A program made the translations under genes and the position numbers. Shown here piece by piece: positions 1 to 11,640 of a DNA stretch of 64,000 bases; within the stretch, counting starts at the first letter, position 1; each line of letters opens with the position of its first letter. The stretch comes from Plumapathes pennacea (Eukaryota; Cnidaria; Anthozoa; Antipatharia; Myriopathidae): assembly GCA_964036295.1 (NCBI GenBank), contig OZ038473.1, forward strand, positions 13,158,501 through 13,222,500, given 5' to 3'. The notes under the pieces were generated by a model. It was given only the letters and a program-made list of their open reading frames with translations, did no database searches and was not told the DNA's origin.

Positions 1-57
1 ATGAGAGACTTAAAAGAGAAAATGAAAGTTGATAACTCTTGGGAGTTAAAGGGTTAA
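1..57. repeat. End of TTAA-type MITE (truncated by window edge)
   Basis: The window opens inside a repeat whose right end reads gggagttaaagggttaa. Its reverse complement starts TTAACCCTTTAACTCCCAAGAG and continues into an 'aactt..attttctc' stretch shared with copies near 31.0, 59.0, 61.0 and 63.8 kb. The TTAA boundary with CCCTTT-type ends resembles piggyBac-type non-autonomous elements; assignment to that superfamily is inference. Confidence 0.6.
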
Positions 58-609
58 GTTTGGGGTTGGGCTGTCGTTTGAGTTTTGAGTGTTCTCAGCA
101 CGGGCTTTGTCCCTTGTGATGCGTCAGATACGACAGACCAAGAGGAAAGAACCGCCAATAATCTCATGGAGCTCGCTGAGCCAACAATTACCAGTGACTT
201 CTGGCGGATTTAAATTACATTGTTAATATTGAGCCGTTTCAACGTACAATACGGCCGGTTATTCTGCTGATTGCGTAAAGTAAAAAAAAAAAAAGTTTCC
301 GTTAGCCTGCGAATACAGACGCCTCACGCCGAACATAGATAAAGGCTATGAACTTTGGGAACACGTAAGGACAATTGCATGTTTTGGTCCGAAAAAGGAA
401 GCATGCCTGCCTAAAATTCGGGTGTATGGCTACATTGAGTCTGACTTGAGTATGTACGCTGTGCGTTTAAAGTAGGTTGGAAGTAACTCAGAAAGCTCGG
501 AAAATGTGAAAATTGAAGTCAAGTAAACGAGAAGACTTTGTTAACGTTTTAGAAAAACATGGCATGTTTAATAGGGTCGGTTATTTCGTCAGTGTTTGCG
601 CGTAAATTG
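58..609. other. Intergenic, nothing recognised
   Basis: No open frame with recognisable protein content, no tRNA-like folds and no obvious repeat pairs were seen. A short A-run lies near 282-295. Confidence 0.5.
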
Positions 610-1360
610 CCGCGATCGAAAGAGCTGACAAACGCATTGCGTTGGTGACGTCATCAGTTCGTACGCTTTGTTTATCTTGTTCAGAATCCGATCACTGAGG
701 TCAATATATTAACTTAAAGTAACCTTAGAGCTTTCCTTTTCGTTGCTGGTCCCCATTCTCCCAAGGGTCTGAGGTTGCTGGTCCCCATTCTCCCAAGGAG
801 CCTGAGTTGCTGGTCCCCATTCTCCCGAGGGGTCTGAGATGAACCTCTGCGGGAAGCTGGTAACGAGTCATTCACAAATCATCCTTTTTTCTATTTACAT
901 TTTGGAGCGATGCTACCTAACACGAACACAGCAAACGGCAACTAGAAAGAAACCATAACAACGCGAAAATTACCGCTGCTTCACGTTTGGTTAGTTATTA
1001 ATACAGTGGGGTATATTGTCCTTTTATACTATCTACGACTTTCACGGAATGCAGCAGGCCCAGTACTAAACGGCAGCTATGGCGATAAAATCACTCCGAC
1101 AAGGACGAATTTGTTTTGCAATTTTCACCACGGGTGCAAGAAGGAAAGTGGTAGGTGCAAAAGCTCAGGAAGAGAAAAGCTATTGAACTGCAAACTCTAA
1201 AGATTTGTAGCTTAACTTTTGCTTCTGCGTCTTAACTTTTTTAAAAAACTCCGCCGGAAGCTGTGTTTCGCCACACAATTAAAAAATACAAAGGGATTCA
1301 GTGGAGCGTACACCCGCGCCAGTTTCCGCGGGAAAAAGCTTGCCTGCGCGGCCGCGCATG
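610..1360. repeat. Rearranged duplicated block, copy 1 (P-Q-R)
   Basis: Three segments have counterparts near 7.5-8.4 kb. P (about 610-740) matches 8231-8365 in inverted orientation. Q (about 741-1011) matches 7509-7812 in direct orientation. R (about 1012-1360) matches 7862-8202 in inverted orientation. Q opens with three tandem copies of a roughly 32-base unit containing ctggtccccattctcccaag. P and R are contiguous apart from a short spacer in the other copy, so Q interrupts them here and is best read as a separately mobile or later-inserted segment. Confidence 0.75.
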
Positions 1361-2960
1361 CACAGTGTCGTTGCCGCCTCGTTCTCCTAACGAGACCGAG
1401 CAGGGCGGGAACTTTGACGACTTCGCTGAAGGAACGTCCATCTTGGATGGAAGAGTGGGAGTTCGCTGTTGCTTAACAAGATTTTCAAGGTTCCCCAAGT
1501 TCGGAATGATTTCCAGCAGAAAAGAAACCTCCAGTTTCCTAACGCCTCTGCTCTCCGGACTCCCCTCGGCGGGGACATCCACATCGCTCGCAACTGAAGT
1601 GGCCCAAAGCCTCCGGCTCCACGCCTAAACGAAGCCCCCTTTTACAGGTAATTTAGTTTTAGGTTCTGTCGTTGTTGTTTGTCGTTTCTCCCCGTAACCA
1701 ACTCGCCTTCTCAGGCCATGTGCGCGTTCAAGTTTCCTTCTCGTGTCACTTATGCAAAACGCATTTGTCACTTTCATCACACCTCGTGTTAATTTGTTTG
1801 GCCTTCGTTTCTCCCTTGTCGCATGTCCCTTCGTTTCACACTCATGTTATTTCCTGCGTCTTTAGTTTTTCTATGTACTGGTCTAGCTTATTTCCCCATA
1901 TATTTTGTTTCCTTTTGCCTTTCGCAATGCTTTTTACATACTTCACTGGCTGTACAACTTCCCCTGTTTTATGGTCATTTTGTTTTTCCCTTCGCATCCT
2001 CAATCTTTGATAAATATTTTTTCCCAGTTTTCTTGTTTTGTTGTTCTCCCAGTCACATCGATTTTTATTTCTTCTGCTGTATTTTCACTTCTCCTTCCGT
2101 TGCTGGTATCTTTTACTCTGTTTCGCCTCCCGGTTTTCTATCTTATTCTCATCTATTTCTTTACCTATTGATTTAGGTATTTTTGTTTTGTTGGTCATGC
2201 TTTACATTGCCTTACACTCTTTGTTGTTCTGTTGGTATCCATGTGTCTGTTGGTTGTGCACCCTACTGGGGCTTTTATGTCTTGTGTCCCTTATCCAGCC
2301 TGACACTGGGCAGGCAGTATCCTTGTGACTCACTGCCGTGGAAGTTCTAACTCCTTGAAATTCAAAATTGTACGTTTTTTTATAATTTTGTGATACAGTG
2401 CATTTCTTTTTTCTTTATTTTTTTCTGGTGATTGAAACTGTTTTCCAATTCAGATGAGCAATTTGGTAAACTTGTTTTTGTGTAGGTTCTAAATATACTG
2501 TAGCATGATGTGTATAAAAGGTTTAAGGTGACCTAATTAGCATCTTTCTTTTCACTATCAATGTTGTTGTGCTTCATCATAGACAGCAAAAAAATACGTA
2601 ATATAATTCTCCCCTATTATATTCTATTTTCGTAAGTACCCATGCTCAATTTTCATCCATTACAATATTATTATTTTACACTGTTTTCTTACCTCATGTT
2701 TCCTGTTCTTCCTACTATAGTCAGATGTTCTCCTCCAGCCACTGCAGACTGTTCCAGACTTCCTCCAGACTGTTGCGGACAGACTCTTCTGGGCTGACTT
2801 CCTGCAGACTGTTGTGGACATTCCTCCAGCATGCCTCTTCCAATATTATCATCCATTTTTCTCTTTCTGACTATCTGTTCTTCTTCTAAGTCCCCTCAAG
2901 TCCCTCGTCCCCTGTATGATCACTGTGTGCCTTCCCACCAACCTGATGATGACCATCATT
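1361..2960. other. T-rich non-coding DNA with a short degenerate tandem repeat
   Basis: The stretch 1660-2330 is strongly T/C-rich on the plus strand; its open frames encode only low-complexity hydrophobic peptides and are not credible genes. Near 2738-2828 a degenerate unit like cttcctgcagactgttgtgga repeats three or four times. Nothing else is recognised. Confidence 0.5.
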
Positions 2961-3550
2961 CAACTCCGCTGAAGGAGGAAGGGTGCAGGTGAATGTTAGC
3001 GAAGGGGTAGGCAGGAAGAGGTTCGAAACGGGACTCTGAGGAGACCGTGGGCGCATTGTTTTCCCTCTGGTGAGTTGTAGGAGTTAGGTGGGAGAGTTAG
3101 GACTAGAATGGGGAGAATTGGCCAAAGCAGTGGTACGCATTTCAATCCTCAAAATGAGAAGAATGGGCAGGTGACTCGAGACTGGTCGGCTTACAGGCAA
3201 CATAGACCTCAACGACATTGATGGCACCTCTGTTTGAGGGGTCTCTGCCGCCAAGTCGCATTTGCTTGTACTCCGGATGGAGGGTGCCATCCTCTACAAA
3301 GGACTACTTGCAGCTCCAGATCTCGTCGCCGAGGGGTGGTCCACCCATTTAACTTGTCGAGAGGGTTGTTATGCGTACCACTGCTTTGGCCAATTCTCCC
3401 CATTCTAGCCCTAACTCTCTCATCTTGCTCCTACAACTCATCAGAGGGGAGGCAATGCACCCATGGCCCCCTCAGGGCCCTGTTTTGACTCTCTTCTTGT
3501 CTGTCCCCTCGCTGATATTCATCTGCATTCTTCCTCCTTCAATGGGGTTG
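2961..3550. repeat. Foldback element with long inverted arms
   Basis: The arm 3062-3140 (including gagaattggccaaagcagtggtacgcat) is nearly the exact reverse complement of 3371-3450. Weaker complementarity extends outward to about 2961 and 3550, where gaaggaggaagg pairs with ccttcctcctt-like sequence. The spacer is about 230 bases. No transposase frame lies inside, so this is a non-autonomous foldback or an inverted duplication. Confidence 0.7.
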
Positions 3551-3630
3551 GCTGTTGGTCGGAGGGTAGGTGGATAGGGACTGGGTTGTACAGGGGATTT
3601 GGGGGGGATGGGATTTGAGGGGAGGGGTGG

Positions 3631-3712
3631 GAGAGGGGGCCTGGGATGACCGTGAACGTGGTTGTGCAACCGTCACCTCCCTTGGTGTACCTCCACCATC
3701 CCAGGCCCCCTC
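3631..3712. repeat. GC-rich inverted repeat
   Basis: gagggggcctgggatg at 3631-3648 is repeated inverted as catcccaggccccctc at 3697-3712 around a 48-base spacer. It lies directly between the foldback element and the telomere-like tract. Confidence 0.6.
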
Positions 3713-3732
3713 CCCCGACAGGATGCCCCATT

Positions 3733-3804
3733 CCTAACCCATAACCCATAACCATAACCCTAACTAACCGTAACCCTGACCATAACACTACTTAACCCTA
3801 ACCA
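3733..3804. repeat. Degenerate interstitial telomere-like tract
   Basis: A run of variants of taaccc/taaccctaa units (ctaacccataacccataaccataaccctaactaacc and onward) spans about 70 bases. Metazoan telomeres use TTAGGG/CCCTAA. The units here are mutated and of irregular length, so this is an old internal tract, not a chromosome end. Confidence 0.6.
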
Positions 3805-3814
3805 TGGCGCCATA

Positions 3815-4260
3815 ATAATGAATACAATAAAATTATTATTTATTTAATTTATTTATTTTGTTAATTTATTTATTTATTTATTTATTATTATTTTATGTAT
3901 AAATAAAGGAATAAAGAAAATAAGTAAAGAAATGAACAAAAGAATAAATGAATGATTAAATAATGAATAAATGAATGATTAAGTAATGTATAAGTGAATG
4001 AATTGATATAATTAAGTCCAAATTTTAAATACCATACACCCATAGTTCCATGGGGCCAATCAAAATTATTCAGATTTATTCAGAATTGATTTATTCATTC
4101 ATGTATGCATTAATTTAATTATTCATTTATTCATACAATGAATAAATGAATTTATTAATAAATAAAATAAATTGAATAAATTAAACAAATTGAATAAATT
4201 AAACAAATTGCATAAATTAAATGAATTGAAGGAATGAATAAATAAATAAGGGACAAGTTC
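3815..4260. repeat. AT-rich simple sequence
   Basis: The segment is almost entirely attta/taaat/aatga tetranucleotide-like arrays with internal copies of 'aaattgaataaattaaac'. A short mixed-sequence island at about 4015-4070 (gtccaaattttaaataccatacacccatag) is echoed at 4368-4440, a partial repeat of unknown type. Confidence 0.7.
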
Positions 4261-4666
4261 CCAAAAGAGAGAATTTCCATTTAACAGAGATGGTGTTGAA
4301 AGCTGTGTTGGCCTTGCCCTTCAGATGATGGTTAAAAGAAAGGAACTGATGGAAAGAAGGTACAGTAAGTCCAAATTTCAAGCTGCCATACACCCATAAT
4401 TTGCATCTTTAGCATGCTTTGGGGCCAGGCAGAATTGGGCATGGCCCAAGGGGGGTTGAGTTGTGAACTAAGTTACTTTCAGAGTTAGCAGGCCTGTTTG
4501 CTGAGGACTAATGGAGCTCTAATAGATTGTTAACGCATGCTGAGAAGGGTGGTAACCTATGGGTTCTTAAATCTCTGTTGAGGTCTTTGCAAGTACCCCA
4601 CATAGTTTGTTGAATACCAATGTACCCATAAAATCCACCTGACTATTGCATCATTTTATTCCACAG

Positions 4667-5036
4667 ATTTTAGAGTTTTTCAAGCAGTTCTTTCCTGAGC
4701 ATACGGCTGCAGTGACTTCCTACTTTCCTGGAGTTTTGTATCAGGTTGGTGATGATATACATGATGGTATAGACAAAATAAAAATCACTACAAGATCACA
4801 TTGCTAGTAGAATAATTAAATCACTGATATGTAGGACAGACCTGCCAAGTTATCCACTTCGTGTGATCAGTCGCTGCCCAAGTTACTATTTTTTTCAAAG
4901 TTAAATTTAGTTCCTAAGATTTCTATTTCTGATAATTAATAATGTATTCTTCATTTTTTGTCAAGGCTAGATGGGCAGATCCCAGAATTTGGACTAGGCT
5001 TGTTTGCTGGAAAAAAGCTGGCTCCATACTTCCTGG
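4667..5036 (+). other. Two weak candidate exons of an unrecognised transcript
   Basis: After a pyrimidine-AG (ttttattccacag) an open stretch of about 26 codons runs to a GT near 4744. A second open stretch of 23 codons begins after tttttgtcaag near 4966 and ends at a strong gtaagg donor near 5036. They join in frame without a stop, and both encode mixed-composition peptide (FFKQFFPEHTAAV, then ARWADPRIWTRL). I do not recognise the family. It could be a transposon relic or chance. Confidence 0.2.
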
Positions 5037-5039
5037 TAA

Positions 5040-6110
5040 GGAACAATATTACAAAGTGGGGCATCAATTTTTAATTTGACATTGTTATAGGGCCAATCTT
5101 GGATAGTGTTGTGAACAGTTTCTGACATTGCATTTTGATGTTTTTGAACGATCGAGTATTGAGCAATAATTGATTACCTTCGTCCATGGTAATTCAGTTT
5201 GGTTCCTTCGTCTATTGCAGTTCAGTATTGCTATTGGCCAGATCAACTAAGCTCACCATTGCTAGATAATTCAGAACGCTCGTTGCATTCGTTTCAGTGC
5301 CATGTTTTTCTTTGTCGTCGCCACTGCCCACGCGTGGGCTCGTGCGATGACGCGAGTTGACATTGTTGTTGTCATCACCTATGTTTACACTTTTTTGCAG
5401 AGAGAGCAACGTTTTTCTTTGTGAGGTTTTATTGTTCAGGATTTAGTTCTTGTCAAGGAGATTAAGGATTTTACCACGCAAGGATTCATCCTTCAGGTAC
5501 CAGTGATTTATATTCGTTTGTTTTATGATTGTGTTCGGTTCGCTTCTCACTTAGTACTTGGTTTCTTAGTTCCATCGTTGTTCAAAGATTGTATGAAGCC
5601 TGAATACGATTGGAGTGTTGTTTCTTGTTTCAGAATGACATCTTTTCAATAAAGATTATTATTAGGAGATCCTTGAGGCCGGTGATTGGTCATCTCCACA
5701 TCTGTACCAGATATGACATTTGTGCATAAACAATATAGTTTTAGTATCATGTACAAAAGCTGTTTGCTGTAGTTCTAATAGCAACACCTAGTGAGAAAAT
5801 TTAGGGTCAGTTTTGTGTTTGTTAAAAATGTATGTTTTGATGTTTCATGGTTGTGCCTTGATGCAATGACCCCCTTTTATTTAAGGAGCCACATGCAAGA
5901 ATGGAAATTCAGTGGTGTCTGTGCATCAGTCAATCAGCCAGCCAGAAGATAAAAAAGACACTGTCCAGGCACATCCTCTAGGCGTGCAGTAACTGTTAGA
6001 ATATATTCATGGATGTCATACAGTATCAGCAAACTTATAAAATGTATAAAGCAGGATTTATTATTGCAAATTATTATAGAGTTGTATTTGAATCACTGTA
6101 AAAGCCATAG
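5040..6110. other. Intergenic, possible old retro-element remnant
   Basis: No protein signal. An AATAAA followed by GATTATTATTAGG at about 5650-5665 could be a polyadenylation signal of a non-coding transcript or a degraded LTR, but no paired terminal repeat was found. Confidence 0.3.
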
Positions 6111-6612
6111 CAATTACAGAGGCTCAAACATGTTTTTTAACCAATCAGAATTTATTAGTGTATGTAATTGCATGATTTCGAGTGCAATTTGGAATAAATT
6201 AGCATGAGTAAATTTTTTGAAGACCACAAAATTGCACGAGTGCAGTTTGTGGTCTTTGAAAAATTTACTTGTGGTTATTTATTCCAAAATTGCATGAGAA
6301 ATCATGTGATTACTTGTTAATAACACGCATACAATAATTTACGTCGCACAATTTTGTTCAATTTTGTTACAACTCACAAGTGTCTCTCAAGAACTTTGTT
6401 TTCTTGCAAACAGAATTGGAATCGTCCTGAGGAATGAAAACATGCCCTTTTGTTTTGTTTGGCTTCAAAAGTATGTGTGCCAGCTGTTGGCAATTTTTAA
6501 TTTCAAATTTCATATTTTCTGCACTGTTAATTTCACATTTTTGCACTGTTTGGGATAAATTGACGTGTGCTCAGCCAATCAGAATGCAGAAATTATTGTA
6601 TGCATGTTATTA
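6110..6612. repeat. Hairpin MITE or two nested hairpin elements
   Basis: Sequence from about 6140 to 6230 (tgcatgatttcgagtgcaatttggaataaatt...gaagaccacaaa) is mirrored by 6240-6320 (tttgtggtcttt...ttattccaaaattgcatgagaaatcatg) as a long imperfect palindrome. An outer pair, aacacgcatacaataattt near 6322 and aaattattgtatgcatgtta near 6589, extends the structure. The ends carry 'ccaatcagaat', which recurs at both edges. There is no coding capacity. Confidence 0.65.
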
Positions 6613-7508
6613 GCCAAGTAATAGTGTTCAGTTTTCCGTTAAAGAAAATTACAATCAGCAGTGTAAGAACATGTCATGGTGACTTTCTTTTTTATGTGAG
6701 AATGTCGTAAACAAGTTTTGTTTTTGCTCTTGATTGGCTAAGAATGCTGCTGCACAGTGAACTTGTTTTTGACCAAATTGTCAGAAAGCATAGCAAATGC
6801 AAAACCAATGTAAGCAATCACACGATTACTTTCTATTTTTATCTGAAAACAGCTCTGATGATCACCCAGATGAATATTTCTTGTTGCTTCGTTTTTCATG
6901 TTTTCAGAAAAAATGTTACCTTCAAGGTTTTTTTTAGATATAATATAAATTGGAATATTGACTTAATTCTGTTATACTGTATCTAAATTCCTGCAAATAG
7001 TGGCAGTTTACATGTATATATTTAAAGATATATATTATTGTCAGATGTAAACCCCTAGCCCAGGTAAAAATGATCGATTGTGAAAGATGATAAAATGCTT
7101 AGTGCATGAAGGTAAATGATGCTAAAATAAAAATGATGATGATCAAAGATGCTCCAATGATAGTGAATAAAGCATTGAATGCAGGTGGCTGGTGCCTAAT
7201 TGCGATGCTGGTTTCTGTTCAGCATTTCATAACAGTCATACTCAGGGCCAGGCTATTTTTAGACTTACATTTTCGTACATTTTATGCAGGGGACTGGAAA
7301 GAACTTTTATAACCAAGGTGTCCTTTAAATGACTATTCCCACCATTTTACTGATCCTGCAATATTCATGCCATGTCCCTTCACACCTGATTTTGTGCAGC
7401 TGCGCAATTTATTTGCAGGTGTGGAATTTCTCTCCCACCCCTGGATGTTTTTCTGCACCCCCTCCCCCTCTGCAGCTTTTTCCCTGCCCCATTCTTACTC
7501 CTGCATGA
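6613..7508. other. Intergenic, nothing recognised
   Basis: AT-rich sequence without credible exons, RNA genes or clear repeat pairs. Confidence 0.5.
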
Positions 7509-8365
7509 GGTTACTGGTCCCCATTCTCCCAAGGAGCCTGAAGTTGCTGGTCCCCATTCCCCCAAGGGTCTGAGGTTGCTGGTCCCCATTCTCCCAAGAA
7601 GCCTGAGGTTGCTGGTCCCCATTCCCCCGAGGGGTCTGAGATGAACCTCTGCGGGAAGCTGGTAACGAGTCATTCACAAATCATCCTTTATTTATTTACA
7701 TTTTGGAGCGATGCTACCTAACACGAACACAGCAAACGGCAACTAGAAAGAAACCATAAAAACGCGAAAATTACCGCTGCTTCAAGTTTGGTTAGTTATT
7801 AATACAGTGGGGCGACCGCTGACATAATATAATCAGACTGCGGGAGGGGGTAACCATCCTTGCATGCGCGGCCGCGCAGGCAAACTTTTTCCCGCGGAAA
7901 CTGGCGCGGGTGTACGCTCCACTGAATCCCTTTGTATTTTTTAATTATGTGGCGAAACAACTTTCGGCGGAGTATTTGTAAAAAGTTAAGACGCAGAAGC
8001 AAAAGTTAAGCTACAAATTATTAGAGTTTGCAGTTCAATAGTTTTTCTCTTCCCGAGCTTTTGCACCTACCACTTTCTTCCTTGCACCCGTGGTGAAAAT
8101 TGCAAAAGAAATTTGTCCTTGTCGGAGTGTTTTCATCGCCACAGCGGCCGTGCTACTGGTGCGTTCCGTGAAAGTCGTAGGTAGTATAAAAGGACAATAT
8201 ACTCAAGGTGAAAGAACCGGTCAAGCATTCCAATGAAAAGAAAAGCTCTAAGGTTATTTTAAATTAAAGTATTGACCTCAGTGACTCTGAACAAGATAAA
8301 CAAGCGTACGGACTGATGACGTCACCAACATGCGCAATGCGTTTGTCAGCTCTGTCGCCGCGATC
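7509..8365. repeat. Rearranged duplicated block, copy 2 (Q-R'-P')
   Basis: Partner of the 610-1360 block. Q (7509-7812) is in the same orientation as copy 1 and has four, not three, tandem copies of the ctggtccccattc unit. R' (7862-8202) and P' (8231-8365) are inverted relative to copy 1. P' includes a conserved gatgacgtcacc, a CRE-like site also present in copy 1 as ggtgacgtcatc. Confidence 0.75.
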
Positions 8366-9640
8366 TCGAACTTCACGGTGAGGGCCTGGAGCAAATGAGA
8401 GCCCGCGCGCTTTGTCTGTATTTTACGCATGCGTTGCCAGGGAGCAATTGTGAAGCGGCCATTTTGATTTCAGCAGAGCCAAGGCTTTTTAAAAACAAGG
8501 TAAATACTCCTCTAGGAGAAAGATAACGAAGAAGGAAGCAATGAAGGTAAAGTATGTTTCTAGCTTAGTCAATCAGACAATACGTGAAGCAGTCTTAAAA
8601 CGTAGATGCAATTGTGATTTGGCGCTATTTCTGTGCTTCAGTACTTCCAGAAGCTGTAGAGCTTTTGATTGAATTAATTGTAAATTTGTGTGTATGTTTT
8701 ATCGGTTTTAATTGAACTATACACAAGCATACAGTCGGTGAAACAGGAGTGATACGAGTTACGGATTTTGCTGTATTATATTTGGCTATTGAAATAACTG
8801 CACTTTCGTTTGACTATACTACAGGTCCTATACTGTAACCCTGGCCTCAAAAAGCAAGGAAACATAACAAGAGGTAGGATTTTTCATAACATTTTTTATG
8901 ATTAAGTTGGCTTGCTATATACATTATAATGTAAAGTCTACAATCCCTTTTGTTGAACTTATACCGATGTTATAATTTTAGTTCTGGTAAACTAATATTG
9001 TTCATACATCAGATACATGTTCATTCCAAGTTTGTGGTGAGGTAATTCATGATATTATTACATAAGCTCAGAACTGCCTGTGTATTGGTAATTTACCTGC
9101 TGTATTTATGTGGAATGTTGTGTCTTACGACAGCCTGGCTTACCTGGTTAATGGGCCATGGCTCACTTTGTGCTTCATTTGCGTTCATTGCAGTCTTCTA
9201 TCTTAAATTTGTATGTGGCCAAGTAGATGGGCTTGATATTTTTATTTCGATTGGACTCCCAGATTTCCTTTTGTTTGCTTTACCTTGACTTCCACTTCAG
9301 TTGGTAACTGTCACAATGAAGTGGATTAAACATAATATTACTTAAGCATGAACATTTCTCAAATCAGTTTTTGTTTGCACACAATCTTTTCCTTATTACT
9401 TCAAAATAAACAGTCATCTGACTAAAGTATGTTTGTTGAACCTTACTCAATAAACTAAGTTATTGGTGTATTTTCTGCACAAAATGTGTTTGGTTTTGAA
9501 TTAAGATTTAAAACTGTATTATGTAAAAAGTTATCCAGAGAAGCCATGCCTGCCACTTGTATATTTTACTAGGAAAGAAGGCTCCTGTCTAAAGTTATTC
9601 TACAGCCTGACTTCAGTTTCTTCCTTTCATTCTTTTCATT
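8366..9640. other. Intergenic; possible non-coding first exon
   Basis: Near 8455-8500 the sequence gcggccattttgatttcagcagag followed by aaaacaaggtaaat looks like a CpG-containing 5' exon with a donor. A possible small exon lies at about 8826-8872 (actacag/gtcc...aagag/gtagga). No open reading frame supports a protein, so any transcript here is speculative. Confidence 0.25.
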
Positions 9641-10150
9641 TTGTTTATTTTTTGGAAACACAGTGCTGTGAACAACAGAATGAATAGACCAAGACTAGCA
9701 ATAACAAAACCATGTCTGACTTTTTCAGGATCTCTTGCACTAGTCTACCCAGTTCATCTCTGTATACATTTAACTTTCTACCATCAGCACTAAAAACGAT
9801 CTGTTGATTGTGGGAGTTTTTAAGAAAAGACATTTATGGCGATAAGATTTTACATTTCACCACAACTGAACCAAGCGTGATGTGGAAGAAAAGTTGCAGC
9901 CGCTTAATTTTGTTTGTTTTCCATGTTTATAAATTATACCTGCACACCGATAGTATGTAGATAGGGTGTAAGTTTGTTTATTTTTTGGAAACGTAGTGCT
10001 GTGAAAAACAGAGTGAATGGACCAGGACTAGCAATAATATGGCGTGGTACATCAGAAGAAACCATGTCTGACTTTTTCAGGAACTCTTGGTCTACTCTAC
10101 CCCTGCCATTTAGTTTTGTTCGGGATTACAGTCAGTTCATCTCTGTACTA
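9640..10150. repeat. Direct duplication of about 130-180 bases
   Basis: 9640-9765 and 9970-10150 share tttgtttattttttggaaac, cagtgctgtgaa.aacag, gaccaggactagcaataa, ccatgtctgactttttcagga and cagttcatctctgta in the same order. The second copy carries extra sequence (tggcgtggtacatcagaag). No coding sense is visible. Confidence 0.65.
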
Positions 10151-10960
10151 AGTTTGTCTCTCAACAGAGACCACCTGCTAAGTGAGTTCTAAATGCTTTC
10201 TTCATGAGATTGGTTGTCTCCGATGATCACTTTGTGGTTGTTTTATCTTCAACAGTCCCTCTTTGTTTCACGTTTTGTGGTTTCCGTATTTTATAAACAA
10301 CAAACTTCAATGAAGCGGAAGAAAGACGATCGCCTCTTTGTTAAACAAAGATATATCTTGTGACTCCCGCTAGGTTCAGGTGTCTAATCCTCCAACCGTT
10401 TTAAACATTGTTTAAGCTCTAACTTATTTGTTTGTTTCTGAATCTTCCTGTCGAATTATTGAGCCTAAGGCTGAACTTTCTTTGAAAGATATTGAAGACA
10501 AACTGTACGTCCGACAAGATGTCCAATGAAAGTTTTAGTATGTTTAACAGTGAAGTGTGCCTTTCTTTTTTCAAAGTTGTGGCATAGTGACACTTTCTGT
10601 CTACACCTATTCTCCAGGATTGTTTTTCCTGCAGAACCCTTTTACAAATACTACTACATATTGCAAACAACAAACTGGTTTGATATGTGTTCAGGTGCCT
10701 TATCTTGACGATAGCTTGTTTCCCTCAGGCCATATTCATTAACTCAGTACGGTCAAGCTATAACTGTATACATGCACATCTGCGATGCAATGAATACCGA
10801 AACCAAAGCGCAAGTTGTATGTTATATAACAGCTCTGAAAGTCTACTTCCCTCTCATTTTGGCCAAGTGGTCGCCGTTTTCTACAACAAGGAACGGCGAT
10901 CGCGCGAGACAGATAAGGTAAACTTCCATAAACTTCCGGCTGTAGTTTACAATTGCCATA
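10151..10960. other. Intergenic, nothing recognised
   Basis: Short open frames are present but lack domain-like composition, codon bias or splice support. Confidence 0.5.
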
Positions 10961-11100
10961 TGAGGTCCTATAAGTTCTTTAAGCGTGTTCACAATATTGG
11001 CAATATAAGGCCTCTTTTATATGGACAAAAGTTGTCCCGGGGACCGAGATGCCATTCTCCTCCAACTATTCATACACTATTGTCTTCATAAATCGAAGCG
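10961..11100. repeat. Partial copy of the 'gttgtcccgg' hairpin family
   Basis: aaagttgtcccggggacc, ccaactattcatacac and cttcataaatcgaagcg occur in the order found in the inverted-repeat element near 18.03-18.30 kb, indicating a diverged or truncated member of that family. Confidence 0.45.
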
Positions 11101-11387
11101 TTATGATAAACGGTTACCGTCGATTATAAAGATTTGTATGCATGAATACTTGGCGCGCTCGAACAAACGCTGTGATATACTCTAAATAATCTCAAGGCTT
11201 AGTTTATCAGTGGGAATGAAGTTTCAGTGCTTCTCGCTCTCTTTTCTATTGAGAAAAACAGTCATAAACTAAAAGGCAAGAATAGTACAAACAAAGCAAA
11301 GAGCTCAGAGAAATCAACGCTTTAATTAATTGTTTGTTTTTTTTTCTACAACGATATAATTGAGAAGATATAAGCGAACTTATTATA

Positions 11388-11640
11388 TAGACACGAGTGT
11401 TTTATTGGAAAATATACCGTGCGTAAAATCCATACGAAACTACATCCGGGACCCGAGTGGCGTATTTTCCATATCTTTCCCGTTTGTTTGTGCAATTTCT
11501 CGTAAAACACTCGTGTCTAACATAATAAAAAGAAAATTACACGGCGGCTTGAAGATATGGATTTTATTTTCTCGTGGTAAAAACAATATTTTACCACTCG
11601 AAAATAAAATTCATATCTTTGCGCCGCCGTGTAATATCCT
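11388..11640. repeat. Two adjacent palindromic elements
   Basis: First element: acacgagtgttttattgg near 11391 is inverted as cgtaaaacactcgtgtct near 11501. Second element, about 11535-11635: attacacggcgg...gaagatatggattttatttt is mirrored by aaaataaaattcatatcttt...cgccgtgtaat around a central aaacaatatttt. Both are compact hairpins with no coding capacity, typical of MITEs. Confidence 0.7.

Noticed and set aside
1672-2328. Overlapping hydrophobic open frames that look like membrane proteins
   Set aside because: The strand is a T/C-rich tract in which all three frames give Phe/Leu/Ser/Cys-rich peptide; no ATG context, splice or family support.
3015-3035. ggttcgaaac as a Pol III B-box of a tRNA or SINE
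   Set aside because: No A-box at the correct distance and no cloverleaf; it lies within the foldback arm.
9049-9288. 79-residue hydrophobic frame with ATG
   Set aside because: Several apparent membrane segments, but no upstream promoter or similarity, and the AT-rich surroundings make chance likely.
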